A DNA stretch of 5,428 nucleotides from an uncultured Clostridia bacterium (GCA_945933905.1 CAMEQX010000111.1:1-5428), one strand, 5' to 3'. Positions 1 through 4,058 are shown, counted from the first letter of the stretch. Notes: generated by a model not told the origin, from the sequence alone. A program made the numbers and translations.

Positions 1-4
1 TCTG

Positions 5-50
5 TGGAGCTGGTGAACGGACTCGAACCCCCGACCTGCGCATTACGAAT
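5..50 (-). pseudogene. 3' half of tRNA-Thr(CGU), probable att site
   Basis: Read on the minus strand, this stretch holds anticodon-loop sequence ATTCGTAA, the 3' anticodon stem TGCGC, variable loop AGGTC, a T-loop TTCGAGT, acceptor strand CACCAGC, discriminator T and an encoded CCA (complement of 5-7). The anticodon would be CGT (Thr). Upstream of the anticodon loop (51-80) nothing resembles the D-arm or the 5' acceptor strand, and the bases that should pair with TGCGC do not. This is therefore a displaced 3' fragment, as left at one end of an element integrated by a tyrosine recombinase into a tRNA gene. The T-stem also has one mismatch, consistent with a non-functional copy. By this reading the chromosome lies left of position 5 and the element to the right. 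The exact crossover point is unknown. Confidence 0.75.
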
Positions 51-165
51 GGCGGAAGAAACGTTTTGCCGCGTTTGGTAACGTTTAGCAAATGCCTTTA
101 TAATGCGGTTTTAGGAGCGGTTTTGTTTAATTTCATCAAGTCTTATTTCGTGAAATTTAGTGCAA

Positions 166-198
166 ATGGCGCACTAATGGCGCACTCATAGCGCACTA
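166..198. repeat. Three tandem 11-bp repeats (iterons or integrase arm sites)
   Basis: The units are ATGGCGCACTA, ATGGCGCACTC and ATAGCGCACTA, directly abutting, with a period of about one helical turn. A partial match (gtgcaa) precedes them. They lie about 120 bp inside the tRNA junction, the usual zone for arm-type integrase binding sites, so recombination is the likeliest role. A repressor or excisionase site is an alternative. Confidence 0.7.
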
Positions 199-309
199 AA
201 AATCGGCGGTTTTTGGCTGCCGAGAGGGGAGCTGCGGGGTGCTGTTTTCTCGGCGCGAAAATGCGCTGTGTGGGCAGCGTTAAGGTGAGGGGTATTTTCC
301 CCTGTCCGA

Positions 310-342
310 TAAAACAAACCGCTCCTAGCGCGTTTGGAGCGG
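310..342 (-). terminator. Intrinsic terminator, distal of two
   Basis: CCGCTCC (319-325) and GGAGCGG (336-342) form a 7-bp GC stem with a 10-nt loop. On the minus strand the stem is followed by TTTGTTTTA (318-310). It would back up the terminator at 353-395 for the minus-strand operon or the short RNA. Confidence 0.6.
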
Positions 343-352
343 CTTTGACAGC

Positions 353-399
353 AAAAAAGAGGCACCCCCCCGCCAGAATAGCAGAGGAATGCCTCACTT
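353..399 (-). ncRNA. Putative short hairpin RNA ending in an intrinsic terminator
   Basis: A perfect promoter (402-430) fires on the minus strand and its transcript, expected to begin near 395-399, enters a hairpin almost at once. GAGGCA (395-390) pairs with TGCCTC (364-359), and an inner CCTCTGC pairs with GCGGGGG through G-C and G-U pairs. The two U residues between the stems can wobble with the opposed Gs, giving about 15 continuous pairs and a short loop. Six Us follow (358-353). The product would be about 45 nt, or about 85 nt if it runs to the second terminator. The same hairpin would also end the upstream operon, whose last stop codon overlaps the -35 box. A copy-control or antitoxin antisense RNA is possible, but no target is visible here. 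Confidence 0.5.
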
Positions 400-401
400 G
401 T

Positions 402-430
402 ATTATATCATATCACCCCGAAATTGTCAA
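402..430 (-). promoter_or_regulatory. Consensus sigma-A promoter
   Basis: On the minus strand TTGACA (430-425), a 17-bp spacer and TATAAT (407-402) match consensus exactly. The TGA stop of the upstream gene lies inside the -35 box. Only the hairpin at 395-353 lies downstream before termination. Confidence 0.75.
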
Positions 431-702
431 GCCTCTTCGCGTGAACATAATGCCTCGGCGGCGAGCCGCAAGCCGAGTTTTAAGCCTTGCTCGAACCCGT
501 GCTGTTCTGCTTTGTATGTCATATCCCCGATTATATCGTCAAAGTGGCTTTGCTGTTCGAGGGTGAAGCCGCGCCGTTCATAAGCACGTTGAAGTCTTTT
601 GTCGCATTCATCAAAGCTCACGAGCGGCTTGTAAAGCTCATTTGCTTTGCCTGCACCCGATACAAACGTATCAAAAATCAATTCCGCTACATCTGCGCTC
701 AT
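427..702 (-). CDS. Small helical hypothetical protein, third gene of the minus operon
   Basis: This 91-residue protein is not confidently recognised. It is mostly charged and helix-forming, with no signal peptide, membrane segment or cysteine motif. The central part (DECDKRLQRAYERRGFTLEQQ) and the C-terminal HGFEQGLKLGLRLAAEAL faintly resemble small DUF6809-type accessory proteins of Firmicutes, which I rate as weak. The start is supported by AAGGAG seven bases upstream (715-710). Its ATG overlaps the TGA of the preceding gene in an ATGA, so translation is probably coupled. The stop at 427-429 lies within the -35 box of the promoter that follows. Confidence 0.82.
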   Translation of the reverse strand: MSADVAELIFDTFVSGAGKANELYKPLVSFDECDKRLQRAYERRGFTLEQQSHFDDIIGDMTYKAEQHGFEQGLKLGLRLAAEALCSREEA

Positions 703-977
703 TGTTCAAGCTCCTTTCTATCGGCTGAAATTCGGCTGTAATACTCGTTTACCGCCGCGCCTATGCCTTTGGCTATTGCTTCAATCTTTTCATAAGCCGC
801 GGTTATAAGGGCTTCGCGCCGCTCTACTCGGCTGGCGAATATCGCGGCTTTCGTTCCGTTGATTTCTGCCACATCTCCCCGCGGGCATTCTTCGGCAAAT
901 TCAAGGTGCATTCCGAGCAAATCGCAAACCCGCTCCAGCTCTACAATAGCGGTTTCAAAATCATAATCGAGGTTCAT
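699..977 (-). CDS. Small hypothetical protein, paralog of upstream gene
   Basis: A 92-residue, acidic, helical protein without recognised function. Its N-terminus (DYDFETAIVELERVCDLL) and C-terminal half (ITAAYEKIEAIAKGIGAAVNEYY) align with the gene just upstream (DFDLENCQVELERVRDLL; IEAAFGKTDAIIQSIDKSINDFY), so the two arose by tandem duplication. Even the junctions match: both end in GAACAATGA, encoding a final EQ and overlapping the next start. AAAGGACGG (993-985) serves as ribosome binding site. Two or three helices around a conserved VELERV-DLL segment are likely. Nothing visible indicates an enzymatic role; a small structural or regulatory accessory protein of the element is the best guess. 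Confidence 0.85.
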   Translation of the reverse strand: MNLDYDFETAIVELERVCDLLGMHLEFAEECPRGDVAEINGTKAAIFASRVERREALITAAYEKIEAIAKGIGAAVNEYYSRISADRKELEQ

Positions 978-1273
978 TGTTCAACCGTCCTTTCCTTTGC
1001 TTTGCCGCTCGGCTTTTCTTTTTCGGCTTTGCCCTTGTGGTAAAAGTCGTTGATTGATTTATCTATACTTTGAATAATCGCGTCTGTTTTGCCAAATGCG
1101 GCTTCAATCACGCTCCCGAACGTCCCCGCCCGTCTTGCGAAAAGCACCGTTTCATAATCAAACTCGGGCTTTGCAGGCAGTTCTTCGTCCATAAACTCTA
1201 TAACTATCGTCAATAGGTCGCGCACGCGCTCCAGCTCTACTTGGCAATTTTCAAGGTCAAAATCAAATTCCAT
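974..1273 (-). CDS. Small hypothetical protein, first gene of the minus operon
   Basis: A 99-residue helical protein, paralogous to the next gene in the operon. It differs by a longer basic tail (residues 80-99, rich in Lys and Glu). The start is supported by AAAGGAG (1290-1284), ten bases upstream. Its TGA overlaps the next ATG by four bases, indicating coupled translation. A dedicated minus-strand promoter is not obvious: only a weak TATTAT near 1320 lies upstream, and no minus-strand terminator separates it from the HIRAN gene. It may therefore be transcribed from the strong promoter at 2020-1992. Function is unknown. Confidence 0.85.
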   Translation of the reverse strand: MEFDFDLENCQVELERVRDLLTIVIEFMDEELPAKPEFDYETVLFARRAGTFGSVIEAAFGKTDAIIQSIDKSINDFYHKGKAEKEKPSGKAKERTVEQ

Positions 1274-1294
1274 AATTCAAATACTCCTTTTTAC

Positions 1295-1323
1295 TTGACT
1301 TTTGAGCGGGAATGTGGTATAAT
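1295..1323 (+). promoter_or_regulatory. Strong sigma-A promoter for a plus-strand RNA
   Basis: TTGACT (1295-1300), a 17-bp spacer and TATAAT (1318-1323) on the plus strand. No start codon with a ribosome binding site follows, and transcription would run antisense toward the 3' end of the HIRAN gene until the terminator at 1423-1458. Confidence 0.75.
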
Positions 1324-1341
1324 ATCTTTGGATTTGTGGCA

Positions 1342-1399
1342 ATTGATTTCGGAAAACAAGACTTATCTCTTTAGAACGAGTTGGCTTGCCGAAATCAAT
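1342..1399 (+). repeat. 58-bp palindromic element, copy A1
   Basis: The copy begins ATTGATTTCGG and ends CCGAAATCAAT, perfect 11-bp inverted ends. It differs from copy A2 (1621-1678) at only four positions. Flanking bases are shared with A2: ca before and aacc after. It lies between genes, inside the putative plus-strand RNA. Confidence 0.85.
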
Positions 1400-1422
1400 A
1401 ACCACGCTCCGCCCACTTGACA

Positions 1423-1458
1423 GCCTTTGCAGTTCGCCTCTGCAAGGGCTTTCTCTTT
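1423..1458 (+). terminator. Intrinsic terminator of the plus-strand RNA
   Basis: GCCTTTGCAG (1423-1432) pairs with CTGCAAGGGC (1440-1449), ten pairs with one G-U and a 7-nt loop, followed by TTTCTCTTT (1450-1458). The minus-strand side has no U-tract, so it would not stop HIRAN-gene transcription. Confidence 0.7.
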
Positions 1459-1945
1459 ATACGGCGATACTGATATTCAAGCCGTAGTTGAGGAAATACT
1501 CCTCGCCGCCCGTAATTGCTTTAAACGCGCTTACAACGCGCTTGCCCTTGTCCAAAAGGGGAGCAATCGCAGCGGCGAGCTGCCTGTTTAAGTAGCCCAT
1601 AACCGCCGAGCCTTTCCCCAATTGATTTCGGAAAACAAAATTTATCTCTTTAGAACAAGTCGGCTTGCCGAAATCAATAACCGCAGCGACAACTTGAACA
1701 GCGTTCTCATCGGCGGGGTTGTTCTTCTCGCGCTGGAGTTGAATTGTGATGTCCTCGGGCGCGTATCTCGTGAGGCGTGCGAGGAGTTTCTGCCTGTTGC
1801 CGTGAGTAACGCCTGCTGTTTTTGTTTCAATGCGGCGGAGCTTGACTGTTATCCACGCTTGAACCATAGCTGCCGAGCGGCTCATTCCCTGCTTGTGCAA
1901 GTGGTTTGCGATTATGCACACGAGCGAGTTCCTTTTGCTTTTCAT
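1457..1945 (-). CDS. HIRAN-domain protein with an in-frame palindromic-element insertion
   Basis: A 162-residue protein. Residues 1-60 form a basic N-terminal region with MSRSAAMVQAW, typical of small HIRAN-type proteins of Firmicutes. Residues 66-160 look like a HIRAN fold: ITIQLQREKNNPADENAVQV, then GYLNRQLAAAIAPLLDKGK, with the NPxDxNAV and GYL...APLLD signatures. HIRAN domains bind DNA, notably 3' single-stranded ends or stalled forks in HLTF/Rad5 relatives. Residues 90-109 (IDFGKPTCSKEINFVFRNQL) come from the 58-bp element plus two bases and interrupt the domain between the AVQVVAAV strand and GKGSAVMGYL. I start at 1945, not at the upstream ATG (1963), because AAAGGAAG (1960-1953) is the ribosome binding site for it and lies inside the longer frame. 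It is driven by a perfect promoter with an operator in its spacer, divergent from the RHH gene. Whether the insertion is tolerated is unknown. Confidence 0.85.
   Translation of the reverse strand: MKSKRNSLVCIIANHLHKQGMSRSAAMVQAWITVKLRRIETKTAGVTHGNRQKLLARLTRYAPEDITIQLQREKNNPADENAVQVVAAVIDFGKPTCSKEINFVFRNQLGKGSAVMGYLNRQLAAAIAPLLDKGKRVVSAFKAITGGEEYFLNYGLNISIAV
1523..1540. repeat. 18-bp dispersed repeat, copy 1
   Basis: AAACGCGCTTACAACGCG occurs here within the HIRAN gene and again at 3622-3639 in the non-coding region, identical over 18 bp. Each copy contains CGCG half-sites separated by seven bases. The role is unknown. Confidence 0.6.
1621..1678 (+). repeat. 58-bp palindromic element, copy A2, inside a gene
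   Basis: It has the same 11-bp ends as the other copies and is about 93% identical to A1. It occupies codons 90 to the first base of 109 of the HIRAN gene. With two extra bases (tg) it adds 60 bp, so the reading frame survives. On the coding strand the element has no stop in this frame. Confidence 0.9.
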
Positions 1946-1991
1946 CGTGTAACTTCCTTTCATTTGGTTTTGCTCTGTTGAGCTTGATTAT

Positions 1992-2020
1992 ATTATAGCA
2001 TATCGTGCGCACGATGTCAA
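1992..2020 (-). promoter_or_regulatory. Consensus promoter of the HIRAN gene
   Basis: On the minus strand TTGACA (2020-2015), 17 bp and TATAAT (1997-1992), a perfect consensus. The 14-bp palindrome at 2002-2015 sits in the spacer and touches the -35 box, so a bound repressor would block RNA polymerase directly. In the absence of repressor this promoter should be very strong. Confidence 0.85.
2002..2015. promoter_or_regulatory. Operator 1
   Basis: ATCGTGCGCACGAT is a perfect 14-bp palindrome. It matches the consensus ATCKTGYRCAMGAT shared with the two other operators in this intergenic region. It lies in the spacer of the HIRAN promoter. Confidence 0.75.
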
Positions 2021-2036
2021 TGTACAATATATACAA

Positions 2037-2050
2037 ATCTTGCACAAGAT
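2037..2050. promoter_or_regulatory. Operator 2
   Basis: ATCTTGCACAAGAT has 6-bp inverted arms around CA. It lies between the two divergent promoters and is the reverse complement of operator 3. Confidence 0.75.
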
Positions 2051-2065
2051 TATTGTGTAATCTGT

Positions 2066-2079
2066 ATCTTGTGCAAGAT
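2066..2079. promoter_or_regulatory. Operator 3
   Basis: ATCTTGTGCAAGAT overlaps the -35 element of the RHH promoter, the classic position for autorepression. Confidence 0.75.
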
Positions 2080-2097
2080 GGTTAAAGGTGTTATAAT
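2069..2097 (+). promoter_or_regulatory. Promoter of the RHH-zinc ribbon operon
   Basis: TTGTGC (2069-2074), a 17-bp spacer and TATAAT (2092-2097) with an extended TGT before the -10. The poor -35 is compensated by the extended -10. Operator 3 covers the -35 box. Confidence 0.7.
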
Positions 2098-2144
2098 ATC
2101 ATTGGGGAATAACATTCCTACAAAATGTGAAAGGAGCGGTGATA

Positions 2145-2339
2145 ATGGCTGGCAAAACCGAATATAAAAACAAGTGGCAGGCTGAAAACTGCGACCGAAT
2201 AAATCTAACTGTCAAAAAAGGCGCAAAACAAAGCCTACAAGAAGCGGCAAAGGTAAGCGGGGAAAGCATAAACGGCTACATTAAGAACGCAATACAGAGC
2301 CGATACAAAGCCGATACAGGCGAGGAAATTGAATTATAG
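2145..2339 (+). CDS. Ribbon-helix-helix (Arc-type) DNA-binding regulator
   Basis: A 64-residue protein with the ribbon-helix-helix pattern: a strand DRINLTV (17-23), helix A around GAKQSLQEAAKVSG (26-39) and helix B ESINGYIKNAIQSRY (40-54). Members dimerise and bind inverted repeats through the strand, usually as autorepressors or antitoxins. The ATG at 2145 is chosen over the GTG at 2127 because AAAGGAGCGG (2130-2139), the ribosome binding site, lies between them. It is the first gene after the promoter and the three-operator region, so it most probably represses itself and the divergent HIRAN gene (inference). The next gene follows after 12 bp. An antitoxin role is possible, but its partner does not look like a known toxin. 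Confidence 0.85.
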   Translation: MAGKTEYKNKWQAENCDRINLTVKKGAKQSLQEAAKVSGESINGYIKNAIQSRYKADTGEEIEL

Positions 2340-2351
2340 GAGGAAATAATA

Positions 2352-2528
2352 ATGAATAATACTGAACTTTTGGCTATGGATAAGGACGAATGCCCTGATA
2401 ATGATGCTGTAATTTATAGGGATATGTGTACAGGCTGTAAACATTATCAGGGATTTGAGCTATACAAAGGACTCCCTTGTATAAAGTGCTCATATTACTC
2501 AGACGTGAGCAACTCCGAAGGCGAATAA
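2352..2528 (+). CDS. Small four-cysteine zinc-ribbon protein
   Basis: A 58-residue, acidic protein beginning MNNTELLAMDKDECPD. Cysteines at 26, 29, 43 and 46 form CxxC-x13-CxxC (CTGC...CIKC), a typical zinc-ribbon arrangement; C14 is extra. The spacing and the aromatic residues after each pair suggest a compact metal-bound fold that could bind nucleic acid or protein. AGGAGG (2338-2343), overlapping the RHH stop codon, lies eight bases before the ATG, so the two genes are cotranscribed. Function is unknown, and the family is not recognised beyond the metal-site pattern. Confidence 0.75.
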   Translation: MNNTELLAMDKDECPDNDAVIYRDMCTGCKHYQGFELYKGLPCIKCSYYSDVSNSEGE

Positions 2529-2552
2529 CGTCCGTCAAATTTCGTTGACAGC

Positions 2553-2571
2553 ACTAACCGCTCTGGTTAGT
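2553..2571. repeat. Hairpin after the zinc-ribbon gene
   Basis: ACTAACC and GGTTAGT form a perfect 7-bp stem with a 5-nt loop, 25 bp after the stop codon. No U-tract follows, so it is not a clear terminator and may instead protect the mRNA 3' end. The stretch from 2529 to 2737 otherwise holds no gene. Confidence 0.45.
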
Positions 2572-2591
2572 ACTCGGCGGCGAACCCAGCG

Positions 2592-2634
2592 AATAAAAAG
2601 CGAGCGGTTTATTCCACGAGGAGTAAGCCGCTCG
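2592..2634. terminator. Probable terminator hairpin upstream of hicAB
   Basis: CGAGCGGTTTA (2601-2611) pairs with TAAGCCGCTCG (2624-2634), 11 pairs with one G-U. On the plus strand only a weak acttgttct follows. On the minus strand the stem is followed by CTTTTTATT (2600-2592), a better U-tract. It would separate the RHH operon from hicAB and may act in both directions. Its left half is nearly identical to the terminator after hicB. Confidence 0.55.
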
Positions 2635-2727
2635 ACTTGTTCTGCACTTTATCCGGAGCTTGTAGGGAGCTGATTTACGGTTGTGGTGTTTTGCAGTTGA
2701 AAGCGAAAAATTTTTATGGATTTTGCT

Positions 2728-2756
2728 ATAATACGTATTGACAAAACACGTATTAT
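2728..2756. promoter_or_regulatory. Operator of hicAB
   Basis: ATAATACGT (2728-2736) and ACGTATTAT (2748-2756) are a perfect 9-bp inverted repeat with an 11-bp gap that contains most of the -35 box. HicB antitoxins with C-terminal DNA-binding domains autorepress at such sites. Confidence 0.75.
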
Positions 2757-2766
2757 GTGATATAAT
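2738..2766 (+). promoter_or_regulatory. Promoter of hicAB
   Basis: TTGACA (2738-2743), 17 bp, TATAAT (2761-2766), a perfect consensus, 24 bp before the hicA start. The flanking inverted repeat predicts tight repression. Confidence 0.85.
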
Positions 2767-2790
2767 ATTAAGTGTAAGGGGGTTAGGCGA

Positions 2791-2973
2791 ATGACGTTTA
2801 AAGAGTTGGAAAAACTACTCAAAGCTGATGGTTGGGAGCTGAAAGAGGTCAGAGGCTCACACTTTCAGTACACGAACCCTAACAAGCCCGGAAAGGTTAC
2901 AGTGCCGAACCATAAGGGCGATATTCCAAAAGGCACAGCGAACTCAATACTCAAGCAGGCGGGGCTGAAATAA
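2791..2973 (+). CDS. hicA: HicA toxin, mRNA interferase
   Basis: A 60-residue protein covering the full HicA (YcfA-like) family: TFKELEKLLKADGWELKEVRGSH, then VPNHKGDIPKGTANSILKQAG. HicA folds like a double-stranded RNA-binding domain and cuts mRNA; the catalytic histidine is H24 in the GSH motif, present here, so the toxin appears intact. AAGGGGG (2776-2782) precedes the ATG. HicB follows after 37 bp. Expected role: free HicA arrests translation when HicB is degraded, which stabilises the mobile element or limits phage growth (family knowledge, not shown here). Toxin-first order is the usual hicAB arrangement. Confidence 0.95.
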   Translation: MTFKELEKLLKADGWELKEVRGSHFQYTNPNKPGKVTVPNHKGDIPKGTANSILKQAGLK

Positions 2974-3010
2974 GCCCCCAAACCTGCCGTACTAAAGAAA
3001 GGAAAATATT

Positions 3011-3424
3011 ATGTTGTCTGTTTATCCTGCTTGTTTCTACGAGGAAAAAGAGGGCGGTTATTCCGTAATTTTTCCCGATTTGAACCACCTCGCGACTTGT
3101 GGGAGCACTCTCCCCGAAGCTTTGGAAAATGCTGTTGACTGCCTCGCGGGTTATCTTTATTCCGCAAAGCTGGACGGTGAAACGCCTGCCGCTCCGTCAG
3201 ATTTGGCTTCTGTTGATGTCAACGCCGAATATGATGAATACAAGAGCGCATTTGTCAATCTGGTATCGGTGGACGTTGAGGAATACGCTAAATCCCACTT
3301 TAACAAAGCGGTCAAGAAAACGCTCACTATTCCCGCTTGGCTTAACGATATGGCGGTAAAGCAAGGCGTGAACTTCTCACAGGTGTTGCAGAACGGGCTC
3401 AAAAAAGAACTCCACGTGCAGTAA
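3011..3424 (+). CDS. hicB: HicB antitoxin with ribbon-helix-helix domain
   Basis: A 137-residue protein. Residues 1-65 match the HicB partial RNase H-like domain (YPACFYEEKEGGYSVIFPD, then GSTLPEALENAVDCLAGYL), which binds and blocks HicA. Residues 101-134 (VKKTLTIPAWLNDMAVKQG, then NFSQVLQNGLKKEL) form a C-terminal ribbon-helix-helix domain that should bind the inverted repeat at 2728-2756 and repress the operon. Residues 66-95 are a variable acidic linker. AAAGGAAAA precedes the start by a normal distance. The gene is cotranscribed with hicA and closed by a good terminator. It appears complete. Confidence 0.95.
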   Translation: MLSVYPACFYEEKEGGYSVIFPDLNHLATCGSTLPEALENAVDCLAGYLYSAKLDGETPAAPSDLASVDVNAEYDEYKSAFVNLVSVDVEEYAKSHFNKAVKKTLTIPAWLNDMAVKQGVNFSQVLQNGLKKELHVQ

Positions 3425-3459
3425 ATCGCTGTTGTGAGTTCCAACCGGTAAAATAATCG

Positions 3460-3504
3460 CGAGCGGCTTATTCCTTAACGGGTGAGCCGCTCGGCTTTGC
3501 TTTT
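3460..3504 (+). terminator. Intrinsic terminator of hicAB
   Basis: CGAGCGGCT (3460-3468) pairs with AGCCGCTCG (3485-3493), extended by a G-U and an A-U pair, with a 12-nt loop. GCTTTGCTTTT (3494-3504) follows. The first 16 bases (GCGAGCGGYTTATTCC, from 3459) also occur at 2600-2615. Confidence 0.75.
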
Positions 3505-3621
3505 GGGGGCGGTCAATAATGCACGGGGTATTCGGCTTTTCGGCGAACCCCTCTCACACGCGCCACAATCGCCTGTGCTGCGTTTTACGCCTTTAGTGGT
3601 ATAGTTTCACCACAACGGCAA

Positions 3622-3639
3622 AAACGCGCTTACAACGCG
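3622..3639. repeat. 18-bp dispersed repeat, copy 2
   Basis: This is identical to 1523-1540 (AAACGCGCTTACAACGCG). Here it lies in non-coding DNA. Confidence 0.6.
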
Positions 3640-3740
3640 GCTAGCGTGAAACGCGCGAGCGCTCCCGCCGTTTTGCCTAGCAATACGGCTATTGAGTATA
3701 GCTATATTGTTGCGCGCCAACCTAGCCCCCCTTTTTTACG

Positions 3741-3749
3741 ATATCCACA
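3741..3749 (+). promoter_or_regulatory. Possible DnaA box
   Basis: ATATCCACA matches the DnaA box TTATCCACA at eight of nine positions. It lies just before the palindrome and iteron clusters, as expected for an origin. A single near-match is weak alone. Confidence 0.35.
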
Positions 3750-3757
3750 AGGCACGG

Positions 3758-3867
3758 CACTTGAAACAGGTGGTATGTCATAACACTTGAAACAAGTGGC
3801 AAACGCCGATAATAAACACTTGTTTTAAGTGTTAGCAAAAACGCGGTATCAACACTTGCATTTAGTG
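3758..3867. repeat. Cluster of four 15-bp palindromic sites
   Basis: The copies are CACTTGAAACAGGTG (3758-3772), CACTTGAAACAAGTG (3784-3798), CACTTGTTTTAAGTG (3817-3831) and CACTTGCATTTAGTG (3853-3867). The arms are conserved while the central bases vary, which is the signature of binding by a dimeric protein rather than recent duplication. A partition (parS-like) or Rep/repressor binding cluster is likely. No gene for the binding protein is identified here. Confidence 0.75.
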
Positions 3868-4036
3868 CAATAACCACAATAAGAGGCGCTGCTCGGGCAA
3901 AAGGTAGACAAAATAGGTAGACAAAATTTCTCGGGAGAAAAATGCTTGAATTTGGCTTTGTGGAGCGGTTTGCCGAGTGTTGCCGAAAAAGAGGTAGACA
4001 AAACGTCTTGAATTTTGTCTACCAAGAATTTGGCTC

Positions 4037-4049
4037 TACAATGCGGGTT
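4037..4049. repeat. 13-bp inverted repeat, left arm
   Basis: TACAATGCGGGTT here is the exact reverse complement of AACCCGCATTGTA at 4285-4297; a variant (GACCCGCACTGTT) lies at 4207-4219. The two right copies belong to a roughly 40-bp duplicated module (4203-4242 and 4281-4320) placed before iteron pairs. Confidence 0.6.
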
Positions 4050-4058
4050 AAGCCCACA

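Larger units (their letters stand above)
51..426. other. Non-coding element end
   Basis: This stretch shows no credible gene: the open frames here lack ribosome binding sites and have low-complexity compositions. It holds AACGTTT repeats at 60-87, possibly core-type sites near the junction, the 11-bp tandem repeats at 166-198, an AGGGG-tatttt-CCCCT hairpin at 288-303, two minus-strand terminators and one minus-strand promoter, each listed separately. A weak plus-strand promoter (TTGGTA-18-TATAAT, -10 at 99-104) is possible but I do not rely on it. Confidence 0.6.
1330..1458 (+). ncRNA. Putative ~130-nt non-coding RNA containing a palindromic element
   Basis: The unit is bounded by a near-consensus promoter (1295-1323) and an intrinsic terminator (1423-1458). 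No credible open frame is present. Its 5' half is the 58-bp palindromic element (1342-1399). The pairing of the element ends is extended outward by GTGG (1336-1339) and CCAC (1402-1405) across a two-base mismatch, so the RNA should begin with a long closed stem. The 3' half is a single-stranded linker and the terminator hairpin. The 3' end abuts the stop codon of the convergent HIRAN gene. It may be a trans-acting or antisense regulator or part of the element's biology. No known RNA family is recognised. Confidence 0.5.
3505..3757. other. Non-coding, GC-rich hairpin region
   Basis: No open frame with a ribosome binding site is present. The stretch contains the second copy of the 18-bp repeat (3622-3639), several CGCG blocks between GGCAAAA near 3617 and TTTTGCC near 3675 that could close a large stem, a CCCCCCTTTTTT run near 3726-3737, and a DnaA-box-like ATATCCACA at 3741-3749. 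It borders the repeat-rich region to its right. Confidence 0.5.

Noticed and set aside
143..583. Several open frames on both strands near the left end
   Set aside because: They overlap terminators, the 11-bp repeats or the real minus-strand gene at 427-702, and lack ribosome binding sites.
1342..1678. Integron attC sites
   Set aside because: The length is similar to a 59-base element, but the GTTRRRY/RYYYAAC core sites are absent.
1849..1857. DnaA-box-like TTATCCACG
   Set aside because: It lies inside the HIRAN coding sequence, away from the iterons, and is expected by chance.
1642..2045. Minus-strand frames of 62 and 72 codons and a plus-strand frame of 119 codons
   Set aside because: They are shadows of the HIRAN gene and its promoter region, without start signals.
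3726..3737. CCCCCCTTTTTT as a terminator
   Set aside because: No stable GC stem lies immediately before the T-run; GTTG/CAAC upstream is too weak.
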